A stretch of 42,053 bases of DNA, taken from the NCBI GenBank assembly GCA_947589665.1, contig CANQBJ010000016.1:1-42053 (forward strand), read 5' to 3'. Source of the DNA: an uncultured Clostridia bacterium (GTDB lineage Bacteria; Bacillota; Clostridia; Lachnospirales; CAG-274). The notes beneath the pieces were generated by a model that did not search any database, was not told the DNA's origin, and saw only the letters and a program-made list of their open reading frames with translations. The position numbers were made by a program, and so were the translations under genes. The number at the start of each line of letters is the position of its first letter. Within the stretch, counting starts at the first letter, position 1. This document shows, piece after piece, positions 12,059 through 21,331 of this stretch.

Positions 12059-13459
12059 TTACTTCCTGACTGTAATTATATTATTATTTTCAATACCCAT
12101 TATACTTATGCCTGCCGCCCTGAGCTTATTTACAGTGTCTATATGCTCCTGAGTAATGATCTGTCCCATAGGCACAACAGGTATGCCGGGAGGATAGGGA
12201 ATGACAGATACCGCCGCGATCCTGCCAACGGCACTTTCCATATCCACAGCCTCCTTGCTGCTGAAATATACATCCCGCGGAGTCATTGTCGGCACTGTTA
12301 CAGGCGCCGATGTCATAGGTATTTTTTCTATATATTTTCTTTCCAGCTTTTTGTCAAGCTCGGTTATTGTCTTTACAAATTTCTTTATACCTCTGGGGTC
12401 GTCGGCTACTGTGGTAAGTGCTACGATGTGGTGAAAGCCTGCAAGCTCTACCTGCATATTGTATTTGTCAAGGAGTATTTTGCCAAGTCTGACTCCTGTA
12501 ATATCTGTCCTTACCATTATTGTAAACCTGCTTATATCCACATCGGCTATATCGTGCTGTCCCTTTATGCTGTCGTTTACAAGCTTAAGGGTCTTGCAGT
12601 GCGTAAGCTCGTGCCTTGCGTCCGCAAGGGTCTCGAGATATTGTGTAAACAGGTTCTTATCCCTTGACAGCAGGTCCCTTGCATAGTCAAGAGATGCCAT
12701 TATAGGATATGACGGACTTGTGGTATTTATCATTGAAACGGTTTCCTTAAGTCTGTCAATGTCCACTCTGCCGCCCTTTGTGCTGAGTACTGCCGCCTGA
12801 TTAAGGCAGGGCAGAGTCTTGTGCCAGCTATTTACAACAACATCTGCTCCCTGTGAAAGAGCACATTTGGGAAATCTGTCTGAAAATATGAAGTGTGCGC
12901 CGTGGCTTTCGTCAACTATAAGTATAGAGTTGTGCTTGTGTACTACATCTGCAATAGTCTTTACATCACAGGTAAAGCCCTCGTAGGTAGGGCTGGTAAT
13001 TATCATTGCCTTTATATCATAGTCGTCAAAAGCCCTGAATATGTCTCTTATACTTATACCTCCGCAAAGTCCTTCCTCCGTTATCTGGGGAGATATGTAT
13101 ATGGGATTTACTCCCGACATTACAAGACCGCTGTATACACTTTTGTGACAGTTGCCGGCTACAAGCACGTTATCTCCGGGATTGCAGCAGGCAAGTATTG
13201 AGGCTATCATACCTCCCGAACCGCCGTTTACTATAAAATAGGAGCTGTCAGCGCCTAAAAGCTCTGCCATAGCCTTCTGAGCGTAGGCTATTATGCCTTC
13301 GGGCTTATGCAGATTATCTGTCTGTTCCGTCTCCGTAATATCATATATCCTGAAGTCATAAGGCATAAACCTTAAATTTCTCTTATGACCGGGCATATGG
13401 AGAGGATATGCGTTCTTCTCCCCAAGCTCCCGCAGTCTGTCAAATATATATGCTGCCAT
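12059..13459 (-). CDS. PLP-dependent Orn/Lys/Arg decarboxylase-family protein (466 aa)
   Basis: Fold type I PLP enzyme of the short Gram-positive Orn/Lys/Arg decarboxylase group. Motifs: PLHMPGHKRN at 19-28, GGSGGM at 79-84, DESHGAHF at 183-190 (Asp183 to the pyridine nitrogen) and SWHKTLP at 211-217, with Lys214 as the Schiff-base lysine. The C-terminal domain ends YPPGIPVVPMGQIIT as in arginine decarboxylase SpeA of Bacillus. It probably makes agmatine or cadaverine, but the substrate cannot be read from sequence. ATG at 13459 with AAGGGG 8 bases upstream is preferred to a TTG at 13477. First gene of the operon with the DUF815 ATPase. Confidence 0.82.
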   Translation of the reverse strand: MAAYIFDRLRELGEKNAYPLHMPGHKRNLRFMPYDFRIYDITETEQTDNLHKPEGIIAYAQKAMAELLGADSSYFIVNGGSGGMIASILACCNPGDNVLVAGNCHKSVYSGLVMSGVNPIYISPQITEEGLCGGISIRDIFRAFDDYDIKAMIITSPTYEGFTCDVKTIADVVHKHNSILIVDESHGAHFIFSDRFPKCALSQGADVVVNSWHKTLPCLNQAAVLSTKGGRVDIDRLKETVSMINTTSPSYPIMASLDYARDLLSRDKNLFTQYLETLADARHELTHCKTLKLVNDSIKGQHDIADVDISRFTIMVRTDITGVRLGKILLDKYNMQVELAGFHHIVALTTVADDPRGIKKFVKTITELDKKLERKYIEKIPMTSAPVTVPTMTPRDVYFSSKEAVDMESAVGRIAAVSVIPYPPGIPVVPMGQIITQEHIDTVNKLRAAGISIMGIENNNIITVRK

Positions 13460-13507
13460 ATGAAATTCCCCTTCCAATTTATACTTCTCTTTGCGCTTAT
13501 TTTTTCT

Positions 13508-13536
13508 ATTATACTAAAAATACAATGTGTTGTCAA
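13508..13536 (-). promoter_or_regulatory. Consensus promoter of the decarboxylase/DUF815 operon
   Basis: Read leftward: TTGACA at 13536-13531, 17 bases, TATAAT at 13513-13508. Confidence 0.75.
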
Positions 13537-13677
13537 CTTTAACGGTTTTCTGCCGCTTATTTCTGCTTTTTAGCCAATTCTTGCTATAATCGGGCATACT
13601 CCGTAAATATGTCCGAAATCATAAAAATATTTACAAAAAATTAAATTTGGTGTAGTATTGTATAAAGAGGTGATAGC

Positions 13678-14199
13678 GTGTTCAGATTTTTATACCCTAA
13701 GGAATATATTTCTTCCGTATTTGAAATGAGCGCCGAAAGAATAAAAAAGCTTGATAAGGATACGGTAGTCTTTGATATAGACAACACCCTTGTACCCTAT
13801 TGGATAAAGGTACCCGACGAAAGACTTGTCAGATACTTCCGCTCTCTCGGTGACGCAGGAATAAAAACGGCTGTGCTTTCCAACAGCAGGGAGGAAAGGA
13901 GCAAGGTTTTCTGCGCCGTTACGTCTATGCCCTATGTATTCAGGGCAGGCAAGCCGAGAAAAAAGGGCTTTTACCGATTAATGGATAAAATAGGCTCCTC
14001 TCCCCATAAAACAATTATAATGGGAGATCAGATATTCACAGACGTATGGTGCGGCAACAGGGTAGGCGCCTATTCCGTACTGGTAAAGCAGGTAAGTCCT
14101 AAGGATGAGCTTATAACGGCGCCGAAAAGACCCTTTGAAAAGATAATAGTAAAAATGTATTTAAGATATGTCAGAAAAAACGGAGGCAAATATGAATAG
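13678..14199 (+). CDS. yqeG: YqeG-family HAD IIIA phosphatase (173 aa)
   Basis: HAD-superfamily hydrolase of the YqeG (TIGR01668) group. Motif I FDIDNTLVP with Asp33 and Asp35; motif II in TAVLSNS; motif III Lys in AGKPRKKGF; motif IV GDQIFTDV. The substrate of YqeG is a phosphorylated lipid or sugar in related species but is not certain here. It starts with GTG at 13678, with AGAGGTG 6 bases before it, and its end overlaps aroE by 8 bases. First gene of the aroE-aroK-pdp-deoB operon; yqeG next to aroE is usual in Firmicutes. Confidence 0.88.
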   Translation: MFRFLYPKEYISSVFEMSAERIKKLDKDTVVFDIDNTLVPYWIKVPDERLVRYFRSLGDAGIKTAVLSNSREERSKVFCAVTSMPYVFRAGKPRKKGFYRLMDKIGSSPHKTIIMGDQIFTDVWCGNRVGAYSVLVKQVSPKDELITAPKRPFEKIIVKMYLRYVRKNGGKYE

Positions 14200-15079
14200 T
14201 ATAAATAACAGAATAAAGGGCGACACAGATGTATTTGCGGTAATAGGCTGCCCCGTGAGGCACAGCTTCAGCCCTGTTATACATAACACAATGGCGGATA
14301 TCACAGGCAGGAATATAATATACACCGCTCTTGAGGTGCAGCCTGAGAAGCTGACTGCGGCAATAAAAGGCGCCTATGCCCTTGGCATAAAGGGACTTAA
14401 TGTGACTGTACCCCATAAGGTTGCGGTAATGTCCGAGCTTTGCCGAATGGACAAAAGGGCTGAGGTAATAGGCGCAGTAAATACGCTTAAGTACACGGAT
14501 AACGGCTACGAGGGCTACAACACCGACGTTATAGGCGTGTACTATGCCATAAGGAACAAGGGCTTTGATATAAGGGATAAGAATGTTCTGCTCTTAGGCG
14601 CGGGAGGCGCGGGAAATGCCTGCGCTGTAATGGCGGCGGACAAGGGCTGTAAAAGGCTTTTTATTGCCAACAGGACCGTTGAAAAGGCAGAAAGGCTTGC
14701 AGATAATGTCAAAAATGCCTTTGGCTGCGATACGACGGCTATGGCATTGGAGGATATATATGCCATAGACAATGTAGATATAGTCATAAATTCCACCGTT
14801 ATGGGCTTTGGCAAAAACACAGGCATAAGCCCCATAAAGGATAAGACCTTCTTTAAGGCAAAGGGTGTCGGGCTTGTATTCGACGCTATATATACTCCGT
14901 GGGAAACACAGCTTTTAAAGGATGCGGCGGAGTGCGGCGTATGCGGGCTTAACGGCTTTGATATGCTGGTGTATCAGGCTGTGGCGGCAGAGGAAATATG
15001 GTTTGAGGAAAGCTTTGACAAGGCATTGCAGGAAAAGCTTTGCTCTGAATTAAGCAAGTATTACAGGGAGAATCAATAA
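14192..15079 (+). CDS. aroE: Shikimate dehydrogenase (295 aa)
   Basis: Reduces 3-dehydroshikimate to shikimate with NADPH. Seen: substrate motif HSFSPVIHN (Ser25, Ser27), NVTVPHK with catalytic Lys76, NTDVIG with the conserved Asp (about 113), and the nucleotide motif LLGAGGAGNA, followed by NRT (NADPH type). ATG at 14192 has GGAGG 6 bases upstream and overlaps the yqeG stop; an upstream in-frame ATG at 14168 lacks a site. Its TAA overlaps the ATG of aroK by one base, so the two are translation-coupled. Confidence 0.95.
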   Translation: MNSINNRIKGDTDVFAVIGCPVRHSFSPVIHNTMADITGRNIIYTALEVQPEKLTAAIKGAYALGIKGLNVTVPHKVAVMSELCRMDKRAEVIGAVNTLKYTDNGYEGYNTDVIGVYYAIRNKGFDIRDKNVLLLGAGGAGNACAVMAADKGCKRLFIANRTVEKAERLADNVKNAFGCDTTAMALEDIYAIDNVDIVINSTVMGFGKNTGISPIKDKTFFKAKGVGLVFDAIYTPWETQLLKDAAECGVCGLNGFDMLVYQAVAAEEIWFEESFDKALQEKLCSELSKYYRENQ

Positions 15080-15588
15080 TGGATAAGAATATAGTGCTTA
15101 TAGGCTTTATGGGTAGCGGCAAGACAAGTGTAGGCAAAAGACTGTCTATGAACCTTAAAAGAGAATTCATAGATATGGATGACTTTATAGAGAAAAGAGA
15201 AGGTATGAGCGTAACGGAGATATTTGAGAAAAGGGGAGAGGCCGCCTTCAGGGAAATGGAGGCGGAGCTTTGCCGCCGCTTTGCCGTTCCCAAGGGCAAG
15301 ATAATAGCCACGGGAGGCGGCGTAATAAAGAGCGCTGAAAATACTGAAAACCTCAAAAAAGGCGGAGTGATCATATACCTTAGCTCAACTCCCGAAAGGA
15401 TAGCCTATAATCTGAGGTTTGACAATACAAGACCCCTCCTTGCAGGGGATAACAAGGAGGAGAAGATCGCTGAGCTTATGGCGGCAAGAGAAGGTCTTTA
15501 CAACAGCTGCGCGGATATTACAATAGACGTATCCGAGCTTAATTTAGAGGAAACGCTTAAGGAAATATACAGGGCATTGGATATGTAG
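15079..15588 (+). CDS. aroK: Shikimate kinase (169 aa)
   Basis: Phosphorylates shikimate at O3. P-loop GFMGSGKTSVG at residues 9-19, shikimate-binding DMDDFIE at about 33-39, RGEAAFRxME, GGG at about 77-79 and the lid Arg in DNTRPLL. Full length. The gene starts one base into the aroE stop, placing two consecutive shikimate-pathway steps in one unit. Other aro genes are not in the window. Confidence 0.95.
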   Translation: MDKNIVLIGFMGSGKTSVGKRLSMNLKREFIDMDDFIEKREGMSVTEIFEKRGEAAFREMEAELCRRFAVPKGKIIATGGGVIKSAENTENLKKGGVIIYLSSTPERIAYNLRFDNTRPLLAGDNKEEKIAELMAAREGLYNSCADITIDVSELNLEETLKEIYRALDM

Positions 15589-15610
15589 CTTATTTAAAGA
15601 AGGTGTTTTT

Positions 15611-16915
15611 ATGAATTTTGCCGATATTATAATAAAGAAGAAAAATAATTGCGAGCTTACAAAAGAAGAGATAGAGTACTTTGTAGACAGCGTTGTGAAA
15701 AAAACGGTACCCGATTATCAGATATCGGCTCTGCTTATGGCTATAGCCATAAATTCCATGAGCGATCGTGAAACGGCGGAGCTTACCAAGGCTATGACCT
15801 GTTCGGGAAACGTACTTGACCTGTCTGATATAAAGGGAATTAAGACGGATAAGCACAGCACAGGCGGAGTGGGAGATACCACTACTCTTGTACTTGCTCC
15901 GCTGACGGCATCACTTGGTCTGCCTGTCATAAAGATGAGCGGAAGAGGACTGGGACATACGGGAGGTACTCTTGACAAGCTGGAGTCAATACCCGGCTTT
16001 AGTGTAAGCATACCTATAGACAGGGCAATAGAACAGGTAAATAAAAAGGGCATTGTCATAATGGGACAGACAGAGGACCTTGACCCTGCCGACAAGTATC
16101 TCTATGCTCTTAGGGATGTTACGGGTACAGTGGAAAGCCTTCCCCTTATAGCCTCAAGTATTATGAGCAAGAAGCTGGCGGCAGGCGCAGATGCCATTGT
16201 GCTTGATGTAAAGACAGGCAAAGGCGCCTTTATGAAAAATGTGGAGGATGCCGTAAGGCTTGCCGATACTATGATAAGGACAGCCAAGGCAATGGACAGG
16301 AAGGTCACTGCTCTCGTTACGGATATGAATGAGCCCTTAGGCCTTAATATAGGCAACAGCCTTGAGGTCATAGAGGCTATAGAGATACTTAAGAACAGAA
16401 GAGAGGGAAGGCTTAAGGAGGTATCTCTTGCCCTTGGCGCCGAAATGCTTGTGCTGGGCAGGATAGCCGAAAATACTGAGGAGGCTATGGCTCTTCTGGA
16501 AAGGAATATAGCTAACGGCAAGGGCCTTGAAAAGCTAGGCGAGCTTATAGAAATACAGGGCGGAGACCCGAAGGTCATAAACGATTATTCACTATTCCCT
16601 CAGCCAAAGGCAGAATATGAGCTTGAGGCAGAGGAAGAGGGCTATGTATATTCCATAAACTGCTACGACATAGGCAGAGCCTCCCTTAACACAGGAGCGG
16701 GCAGGGCTGCAAAGGAAAGCCCCATAGATTATTCTGCAGGTATCATAATGCACAAGAAGGTAGGAGATACTGTTAAAAAGGGCGATGTGATAGCAGAGGT
16801 ATTTTCGGCGAATATCGAAAAGTGTATTGTTTCCGCCGAAATTATAAAAAATGCAGTTGTCATATCCTCTGAGAGACCCGAAAAACGTAAGCTTATATAC
16901 GAGGTGCTGAGATGA
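15611..16915 (+). CDS. pdp: Pyrimidine-nucleoside phosphorylase (434 aa)
   Basis: Splits uridine/thymidine with phosphate to base and (deoxy)ribose 1-phosphate. The family signature is present: [20 protein letters not shown] at about 112-131, [12 protein letters not shown] (phosphate binding) at about 81-92 and [26 protein letters not shown]. The C-terminal domain (350-434) carries the biotinyl-like fold. AAGGTG precedes ATG by 6 bases. The last bases ATGA overlap deoB, which uses its product, so the pair form a salvage module. The Lys/Ser pattern fits Pdp (broad) better than strict thymidine phosphorylase, but this is not certain. Confidence 0.93.
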   Translation: MNFADIIIKKKNNCELTKEEIEYFVDSVVKKTVPDYQISALLMAIAINSMSDRETAELTKAMTCSGNVLDLSDIKGIKTDKHSTGGVGDTTTLVLAPLTASLGLPVIKMSGRGLGHTGGTLDKLESIPGFSVSIPIDRAIEQVNKKGIVIMGQTEDLDPADKYLYALRDVTGTVESLPLIASSIMSKKLAAGADAIVLDVKTGKGAFMKNVEDAVRLADTMIRTAKAMDRKVTALVTDMNEPLGLNIGNSLEVIEAIEILKNRREGRLKEVSLALGAEMLVLGRIAENTEEAMALLERNIANGKGLEKLGELIEIQGGDPKVINDYSLFPQPKAEYELEAEEEGYVYSINCYDIGRASLNTGAGRAAKESPIDYSAGIIMHKKVGDTVKKGDVIAEVFSANIEKCIVSAEIIKNAVVISSERPEKRKLIYEVLR

Positions 16916-18057
16916 AAAGAGCAATTATTATAGTACTTGACGCAGTGGGTATAGGCGAGCTTCCCGACGCTTATAAATACGGTGACGAGGGCAGCAATAC
17001 CCTTATGCACGTTAAGGAAAGCGTACCTGAATTAGACCTTAAGAATATGTGCAGTCTGGGACTGGGGCTCATTGACGGCTACAATATATATGAAAAAACA
17101 GACTCTCCCAAGGGTATTTACGGCAGACTTGCAGAGGTATCTCCCGGAAAGGACACCACAACGGGACACTGGGAAATAGCAGGCATACAGCTTGACAGAC
17201 CCTTTCCCACATATCCAAATGGATTTGGAAGTGAAATAACGGATGCCTTTGAAAGGGCTATAGGCAGAAAAATATTGGGCAACTGTGTTGCCTCCGGTAC
17301 AGTCATTATAAATGAACTGGGCGACGAACACGTCAGTACGGGCTGCCCCATAGTGTATACCTCTGCGGACAGTGTATTCCAGATAGCTGCCCATGAGGAC
17401 GTGATACCGGTGGAGGAATTGTACCGCTACTGTGAGATCGCAAGAGGACAGCTTGATGTTGGCAGAGTAATAGCAAGACCCTTTAAAGGGACTTCGGGCT
17501 GCTATGTGAGAACAGAGAGAAGAAAGGATTTTTCACTGCCGCCTGTCAGAAGGACTGTACTGGACTATGCCAAGGAAAGGGGTATGGAGGTAGCTGCCGT
17601 AGGCAAGATAGAGGATATATTCTCTATGCAGGGCATTACAAGGTCTGTCCATACCCATACCAATTCCGAGGGTATAGAGCAGACTATTAAATATATAAAT
17701 GAGGACTTTGAGGGTATTATATTTACAAACCTTGTAGATACGGATATGCTGTACGGACACAGAAATGATGTTAAGGGCTTTGCTGCGTCGCTGCAGTATT
17801 TTGACGATAACCTGCCACGCATTATTTCGGCTATGAAGGATGACGATATACTCTTTATAACAAGTGATCACGGCTGCGATCCCACAACGGTATCTACGGA
17901 TCATTCAAGGGAATACACATTCCTTCTGGGCTATGGCAGAAATATTGCGCCCCGCAGCATCGGCACAAGAAGGAGCTTTGCCGACATAGGCAGAAGCGCC
18001 GCCGAATATTTGGGCATAGACTGTGATATAAAGGGTGAAAGCTTTTTGGAGAGGTAA
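16912..18057 (+). CDS. deoB: Phosphopentomutase (381 aa)
   Basis: Interconverts (deoxy)ribose 1- and 5-phosphate. Alkaline-phosphatase fold metal motifs are visible: [12 protein letters not shown] (Asp10), [12 protein letters not shown] with the phosphorylated Thr (about residue 84), [14 protein letters not shown] and TSDHGCDPT, plus DHSRE. Standard length. ATG overlaps the pdp stop by four bases. Mn-dependent by family knowledge. Confidence 0.95.
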   Translation: MKRAIIIVLDAVGIGELPDAYKYGDEGSNTLMHVKESVPELDLKNMCSLGLGLIDGYNIYEKTDSPKGIYGRLAEVSPGKDTTTGHWEIAGIQLDRPFPTYPNGFGSEITDAFERAIGRKILGNCVASGTVIINELGDEHVSTGCPIVYTSADSVFQIAAHEDVIPVEELYRYCEIARGQLDVGRVIARPFKGTSGCYVRTERRKDFSLPPVRRTVLDYAKERGMEVAAVGKIEDIFSMQGITRSVHTHTNSEGIEQTIKYINEDFEGIIFTNLVDTDMLYGHRNDVKGFAASLQYFDDNLPRIISAMKDDDILFITSDHGCDPTTVSTDHSREYTFLLGYGRNIAPRSIGTRRSFADIGRSAAEYLGIDCDIKGESFLER

Positions 18058-18063
18058 ACGACA

Positions 18064-18798
18064 ATGGAAGAAGGCAATGTGAGATATGACCTTCTGGACA
18101 CACTCAGGGGCATTGCCCTTGTAAGTATGGTCATATACCACACAGTATGGGATTTGGTATATATTTTCAATAATCAGTGGCACTGGTATAGCTCTATTTA
18201 TGCCCGCATATGGCAGCAGAGCATATGCATAAGCTTTATACTTATATCGGGCTTTTGCTTTAACCTAGGAAGGAATAAGCTTAAGAGGGGCATTACTGTG
18301 CTTTTGAGCGGCGTACTGGTATCTGTGGTCACCAATATCTTTATGCCCGATGAAAGGATATTCTTCGGCGTGCTTGTGCTTATAGGCTCCTGTATGCTTA
18401 TAGCCTATTTTCTTGAAGGGATCATGGATAAGGCAAACAGATATTGGGGCTTTATGCTTTCCCTTCTTCTATTTATACTCCTTAAGAATGTCGGCAAAGG
18501 TCATATACTCTCCTATGCTCTCCCGTCTTATCTGTACAAGGGCTTTGTAATGAGCTATATAGGCTTTGGCGAAGGCATATACAAGGGAGTGGATTATTTC
18601 CCTCTCATACCCTGGATATTCCTTTTCTATATGGGATATTTCCTGTTCGGGATAATGAAGGATAAGGATATGCTGAGATTTGCTGAAAGAGGTGCAGAGC
18701 CCTTTAGCACATTAGGAAAACACAGTCTTATGATATATCTCTTGCATCAGCCTGTGATATACGGCATACTGTGGCTTTTCTATAAGGCGGCAGCCTGA
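18064..18798 (+). CDS. DUF1624 acyltransferase-like membrane protein (244 aa)
   Basis: Starts RYDLLDTLRGIALVSMVIYHTVWDL, the N-terminal signature of the DUF1624/heparan-alpha-glucosaminide N-acetyltransferase-like group, with the conserved His in the first membrane helix. Seven to eight membrane segments follow, ending with HSLMIYLLHQPVIY. Likely an inner-membrane acyl transfer enzyme, substrate unknown. It begins six bases after deoB and is the last gene of the operon; no strong terminator is visible before the rplS promoter. Confidence 0.75.
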   Translation: MEEGNVRYDLLDTLRGIALVSMVIYHTVWDLVYIFNNQWHWYSSIYARIWQQSICISFILISGFCFNLGRNKLKRGITVLLSGVLVSVVTNIFMPDERIFFGVLVLIGSCMLIAYFLEGIMDKANRYWGFMLSLLLFILLKNVGKGHILSYALPSYLYKGFVMSYIGFGEGIYKGVDYFPLIPWIFLFYMGYFLFGIMKDKDMLRFAERGAEPFSTLGKHSLMIYLLHQPVIYGILWLFYKAAA

Positions 18799-18830
18799 AT
18801 ACAGGGTTTGACAAATAATGAAAATAGTTC

Positions 18831-18859
18831 TTGCATTTACATTATTCTTATGATATAAT
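18831..18859 (+). promoter_or_regulatory. Promoter of rplS
   Basis: TTGCAT at 18831-18836, 17-base spacer, TATAAT at 18854-18859, with a TG extension at 18851-18852. Confidence 0.75.
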
Positions 18860-18865
18860 ACTGAA

Positions 18866-18953
18866 TTGTAGTGAAAACGAATGGTCCGCTGGTGCTTCCC
18901 CGTAGGGATCAAATTGCATTAAGAACATTTATGACGAAAGGGAGGATCACCTC
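18866..18953 (+). promoter_or_regulatory. rplS leader, candidate autoregulatory RNA (L19 leader type)
   Basis: About 88 nt lie between the predicted start and the rplS ATG. GGTGCTTCCC at 18891-18900 can pair with GGGAGGATCACC at 18940-18951, which covers the ribosome binding site; TCCC/GGGA (18897-18907) is an alternative local hairpin. Ribosomal protein L19 leaders are known in Firmicutes; whether this matches that family needs a covariance search. Confidence 0.45.
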
Positions 18954-19319
18954 ATGAATAACGAAATTATAAGAGAGATCGAAAAGGAGCAGCTTAAGGA
19001 TAATATCCCTGAGTTCAACGTAGGCGATACTGTAAGAGTATATGCTAAGGTTGTAGAAGGCTCTAAGGAAAGAATCCAGATGTTTGAAGGTATTGTCTTA
19101 AAAAGACAGGGCGGAAGCTCAAGAGAGACCTTTACTGTAAGAAGAATTTCCTACGGTGTAGGCGTTGAGAAGACATGGCCTCTTCATTCTCCTAGGATCG
19201 ATCATATCGATGTTGTGAGATACGGTATTGTAAGAAGAGCTAAGCTCAACTATCTCAGACAGAGAGTTGGTAAGTCTGCCAAGGTCAAGGAAGACATTAC
19301 AAGAAGAACTTCAAAATAA
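18954..19319 (+). CDS. rplS: Ribosomal protein L19 (121 aa)
   Basis: Large-subunit protein at the 30S-50S interface. Conserved core [34 protein letters not shown]...[30 protein letters not shown]. Slightly longer than the usual 115 residues because of a C-terminal tail ([11 protein letters not shown]). GGGAGG lies 8 bases before ATG, in a leader that may hide it. Followed by a hairpin with TATTTT, then rbgA, which acts in 50S assembly. Confidence 0.97.
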   Translation: MNNEIIREIEKEQLKDNIPEFNVGDTVRVYAKVVEGSKERIQMFEGIVLKRQGGSSRETFTVRRISYGVGVEKTWPLHSPRIDHIDVVRYGIVRRAKLNYLRQRVGKSAKVKEDITRRTSK

Positions 19320-19330
19320 TTTCACTATAT

Positions 19331-19356
19331 CCCCTGGCTTGTTGTCAGGGGTATTT
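19331..19356 (+). terminator. Hairpin between rplS and rbgA
   Basis: CCCCTGGC (19331-19338) and GTCAGGGG (19344-19351) pair with one G-U, then TATTTTC. It may partly end rplS transcription, leaving lower rbgA expression. Confidence 0.55.
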
Positions 19357-19374
19357 TCATACAGGAGGCAAGCT

Positions 19375-20214
19375 ATGAACATACAGTGGTATCCGGGCCA
19401 TATGACCAAGACCCGCAGAATGATGGAGGAAAATATTTCTCTTGTAGACGTAGTAATAGAGCTGCTGGATGCAAGACTTCCCTTAAGCAGCAAGAACCCT
19501 GATATAGACAGCCTTGCGAGAAACAAGAAGAGGATCATAATACTCAATAAGGCGGACCTGGCAGACGATAAAAAGACTGCCCTGTGGGAAAAGTATTTCA
19601 AGGAGCAGGGCTTTGAAACGGTACAGGTGGATTCCATAAGCGGAAAGGGCATAAAGGAAATTATGCCTATAGCCCGCTCTCTTATGGCAGAGAAAATAGA
19701 ACGGCTTAAAAAGAGAGGCAGGATATTTGTGCCTGTAAGAGCAATGATAGTAGGCATACCCAATGTGGGAAAGTCCACTCTTATAAATAAGCTCGTAGGC
19801 AGGAATATGGCAAAGACAGGAGATAAAGCAGGCGTCACAAGAGGCAAGCAGTGGATAAGGATAAAAAAGGACTTTGAGCTTTTAGACACTCCGGGCATAC
19901 TCTGGCCTAAGTTTGAGGACGAGGCGGCAGGGCTTAAGCTTGCCTTTACGGGAGCGGTCAATGACGACATTCTGGACAGTCCGGAGCTTGCCTGTCGGCT
20001 CATAGAATATCTTAATGATCTCTATCCCTCAGCAATAAAGGACAGATACGGCATAGAATATGAAGAAAACACAGCAGCCCATGATGTTTTAAGGCTTATA
20101 GGCGAAAAGAGAGGCTTTATAAGAAAGGGCGGAGAAACAGACAGCAAGAGAACGGCGGACATACTTATAGACGAATTTAGAGGGGCTAAGCTGGGAAGGA
20201 TAACCCTTGACTGA
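19375..20214 (+). CDS. rbgA: Ribosome biogenesis GTPase RbgA/YlqF (279 aa)
   Basis: Circularly permuted GTPase for late 50S assembly. Start MNIQWYPGHMTKTRR matches the family exactly; the G4 motif NKAD comes before the G1 motif GIPNVGKSTLIN and G3 DTPG, the permuted order. The C-terminal ANTAR-like helical domain (about 190-279) is present. ATG at 19375 has CAGGAGG 8 bases upstream, so an upstream start at 19267 inside rplS is rejected. Confidence 0.95.
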   Translation: MNIQWYPGHMTKTRRMMEENISLVDVVIELLDARLPLSSKNPDIDSLARNKKRIIILNKADLADDKKTALWEKYFKEQGFETVQVDSISGKGIKEIMPIARSLMAEKIERLKKRGRIFVPVRAMIVGIPNVGKSTLINKLVGRNMAKTGDKAGVTRGKQWIRIKKDFELLDTPGILWPKFEDEAAGLKLAFTGAVNDDILDSPELACRLIEYLNDLYPSAIKDRYGIEYEENTAAHDVLRLIGEKRGFIRKGGETDSKRTADILIDEFRGAKLGRITLD

Positions 20215-20217
20215 TAC

Positions 20218-20262
20218 TTGCAAAAATGTAAAATATGATGTATTATTATTACAAAATGTAAT
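20218..20262 (+). promoter_or_regulatory. Promoter and operator-like palindrome of the LysR gene
   Basis: TTGCAA at 20218-20223 and TATTAT at 20241-20246, 17 bases apart. The palindrome ATTACAAAATGTAAT follows at 20248-20262 at the expected start of transcription, a possible autoregulatory site. Confidence 0.5.
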
Positions 20263-20279
20263 GAAAGCAGGCATAATTT

Positions 20280-21152
20280 ATGGATATGAACATACAAAAA
20301 TTTATGGCATTTGTTAAGACAGTTGAATACGGCAGCTTTACAAAGGCAGGAGAAAAGCTGAAATATTCCCAGTCTGCCATAAGCCGTATGATAAACGATC
20401 TGGAAAAGGAATGGGGCGTTTCTCTTCTGGAGAGAAGCAGAGCGGGAGTGCGCCTTACCTCAGACGGACTCAGGCTTTTGCCCTATGCCCGCAATGTCTG
20501 TGTGGATTATGAAAAGCTACAGTCCCAGATAAAGGAAATAAACGGACTGCAGTCGGGACTTATAAGAATAGGCACATTTTCCAGCGTAGCAACACACTGG
20601 CTGCCAAACATAATAAAGGAATTTCAAAAGGACTATCCGAACATAGACTATGAACTCCTTGTAGGGGAATATAAGGAAATAGAGGAATGGGTAGCAGAGG
20701 GCAGAGTGGACTGCGGCTTTACGATACTGCCTGTTTCGGAAGAGCTTGAAACAATATTTCTGGAGGAGGACAAGCTCCTTGCGGTGCTGCCGGAGGATCA
20801 CCCTCTTGCAGACTGTCAGCGCTTTCCTTTAAAGGCGCTTTGCGACTATCCCTTTATGCTTTTGGAGAAAACGGCTAAGGCAGAGATATCGGAAATATTT
20901 GATAAGCATAATATCAAGCCAAACATACACTTTACCACCCTTGACGACTATGCCATAATGTCCATGGTGGAAAGCGGACTGGGCATAAGCATACTGCCTC
21001 AGCTTATATTGAAGAGAATACCCTACAGTATAATTACCAAGGAGCTGGAGGTGCCTGCCTACAGACAGATAGGTCTTGCCCTTAAGGACAGCAATACCGC
21101 TTCCGTAGCGGTCAGGAAATTTATGGAATATATAAAGTATAGAGACAAATAG
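20280..21152 (+). CDS. LysR-family transcriptional regulator (290 aa)
   Basis: N-terminal winged HTH: MNIQKFMAFVKTVEYGSFTKAGEKLKYSQSAISRMINDLEKEWGVSLLERS (residues 3-55), then a periplasmic-binding-like effector domain (about 92-290). It has no divergent partner; the next gene is metY, 170 bases on, after a palindromic terminator. A role in sulfur amino-acid control is plausible from this position but unproven. The effector is unknown. Confidence 0.9.
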   Translation: MDMNIQKFMAFVKTVEYGSFTKAGEKLKYSQSAISRMINDLEKEWGVSLLERSRAGVRLTSDGLRLLPYARNVCVDYEKLQSQIKEINGLQSGLIRIGTFSSVATHWLPNIIKEFQKDYPNIDYELLVGEYKEIEEWVAEGRVDCGFTILPVSEELETIFLEEDKLLAVLPEDHPLADCQRFPLKALCDYPFMLLEKTAKAEISEIFDKHNIKPNIHFTTLDDYAIMSMVESGLGISILPQLILKRIPYSIITKELEVPAYRQIGLALKDSNTASVAVRKFMEYIKYRDK

Positions 21153-21171
21153 TATTTTTATTTTATAGCAG

Positions 21172-21200
21172 ATTTTCGGGGGTCCAGGACCCCCGAAAAT
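21172..21200. terminator. Palindromic terminator family, copy 1
   Basis: Core of 27 bases at 21173-21199: TTTTCGGGGGTCC, a central A, and its exact reverse complement; one more A/T pair outside. It lies 20 bases after the LysR gene. The same core recurs at 32112-32138 and 41858-41884. Confidence 0.8.
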
Positions 21201-21241
21201 TTATAAATTATTTCATAGTAAAAAAATATGAAAAATAGGTA

Positions 21242-21270
21242 TTGACAAAAAATGAAATCTGTGGTAGGAT
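21242..21270 (+). promoter_or_regulatory. Promoter of metY
   Basis: TTGACA at 21242-21247 and TAGGAT at 21265-21270, 17 bases apart. The leader of about 55 bases is too short for a SAM riboswitch. Confidence 0.6.
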
Positions 21271-21331
21271 ATCACTTATAAATCATATTAAACCCATAGG
21301 AAATATATAAATTGATCGGAGGAATATGAAA

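Noticed and set aside
11882..12667. 261-residue plus-strand frame
   Set aside because: It is the antisense shadow of the DUF815 ATPase and decarboxylase genes, without a ribosome binding site.
21200..21331. SAM or T-box riboswitch upstream of metY
   Set aside because: Only about 55 bases lie between the predicted transcript start and ATG, with no SAM-I or T-box core.
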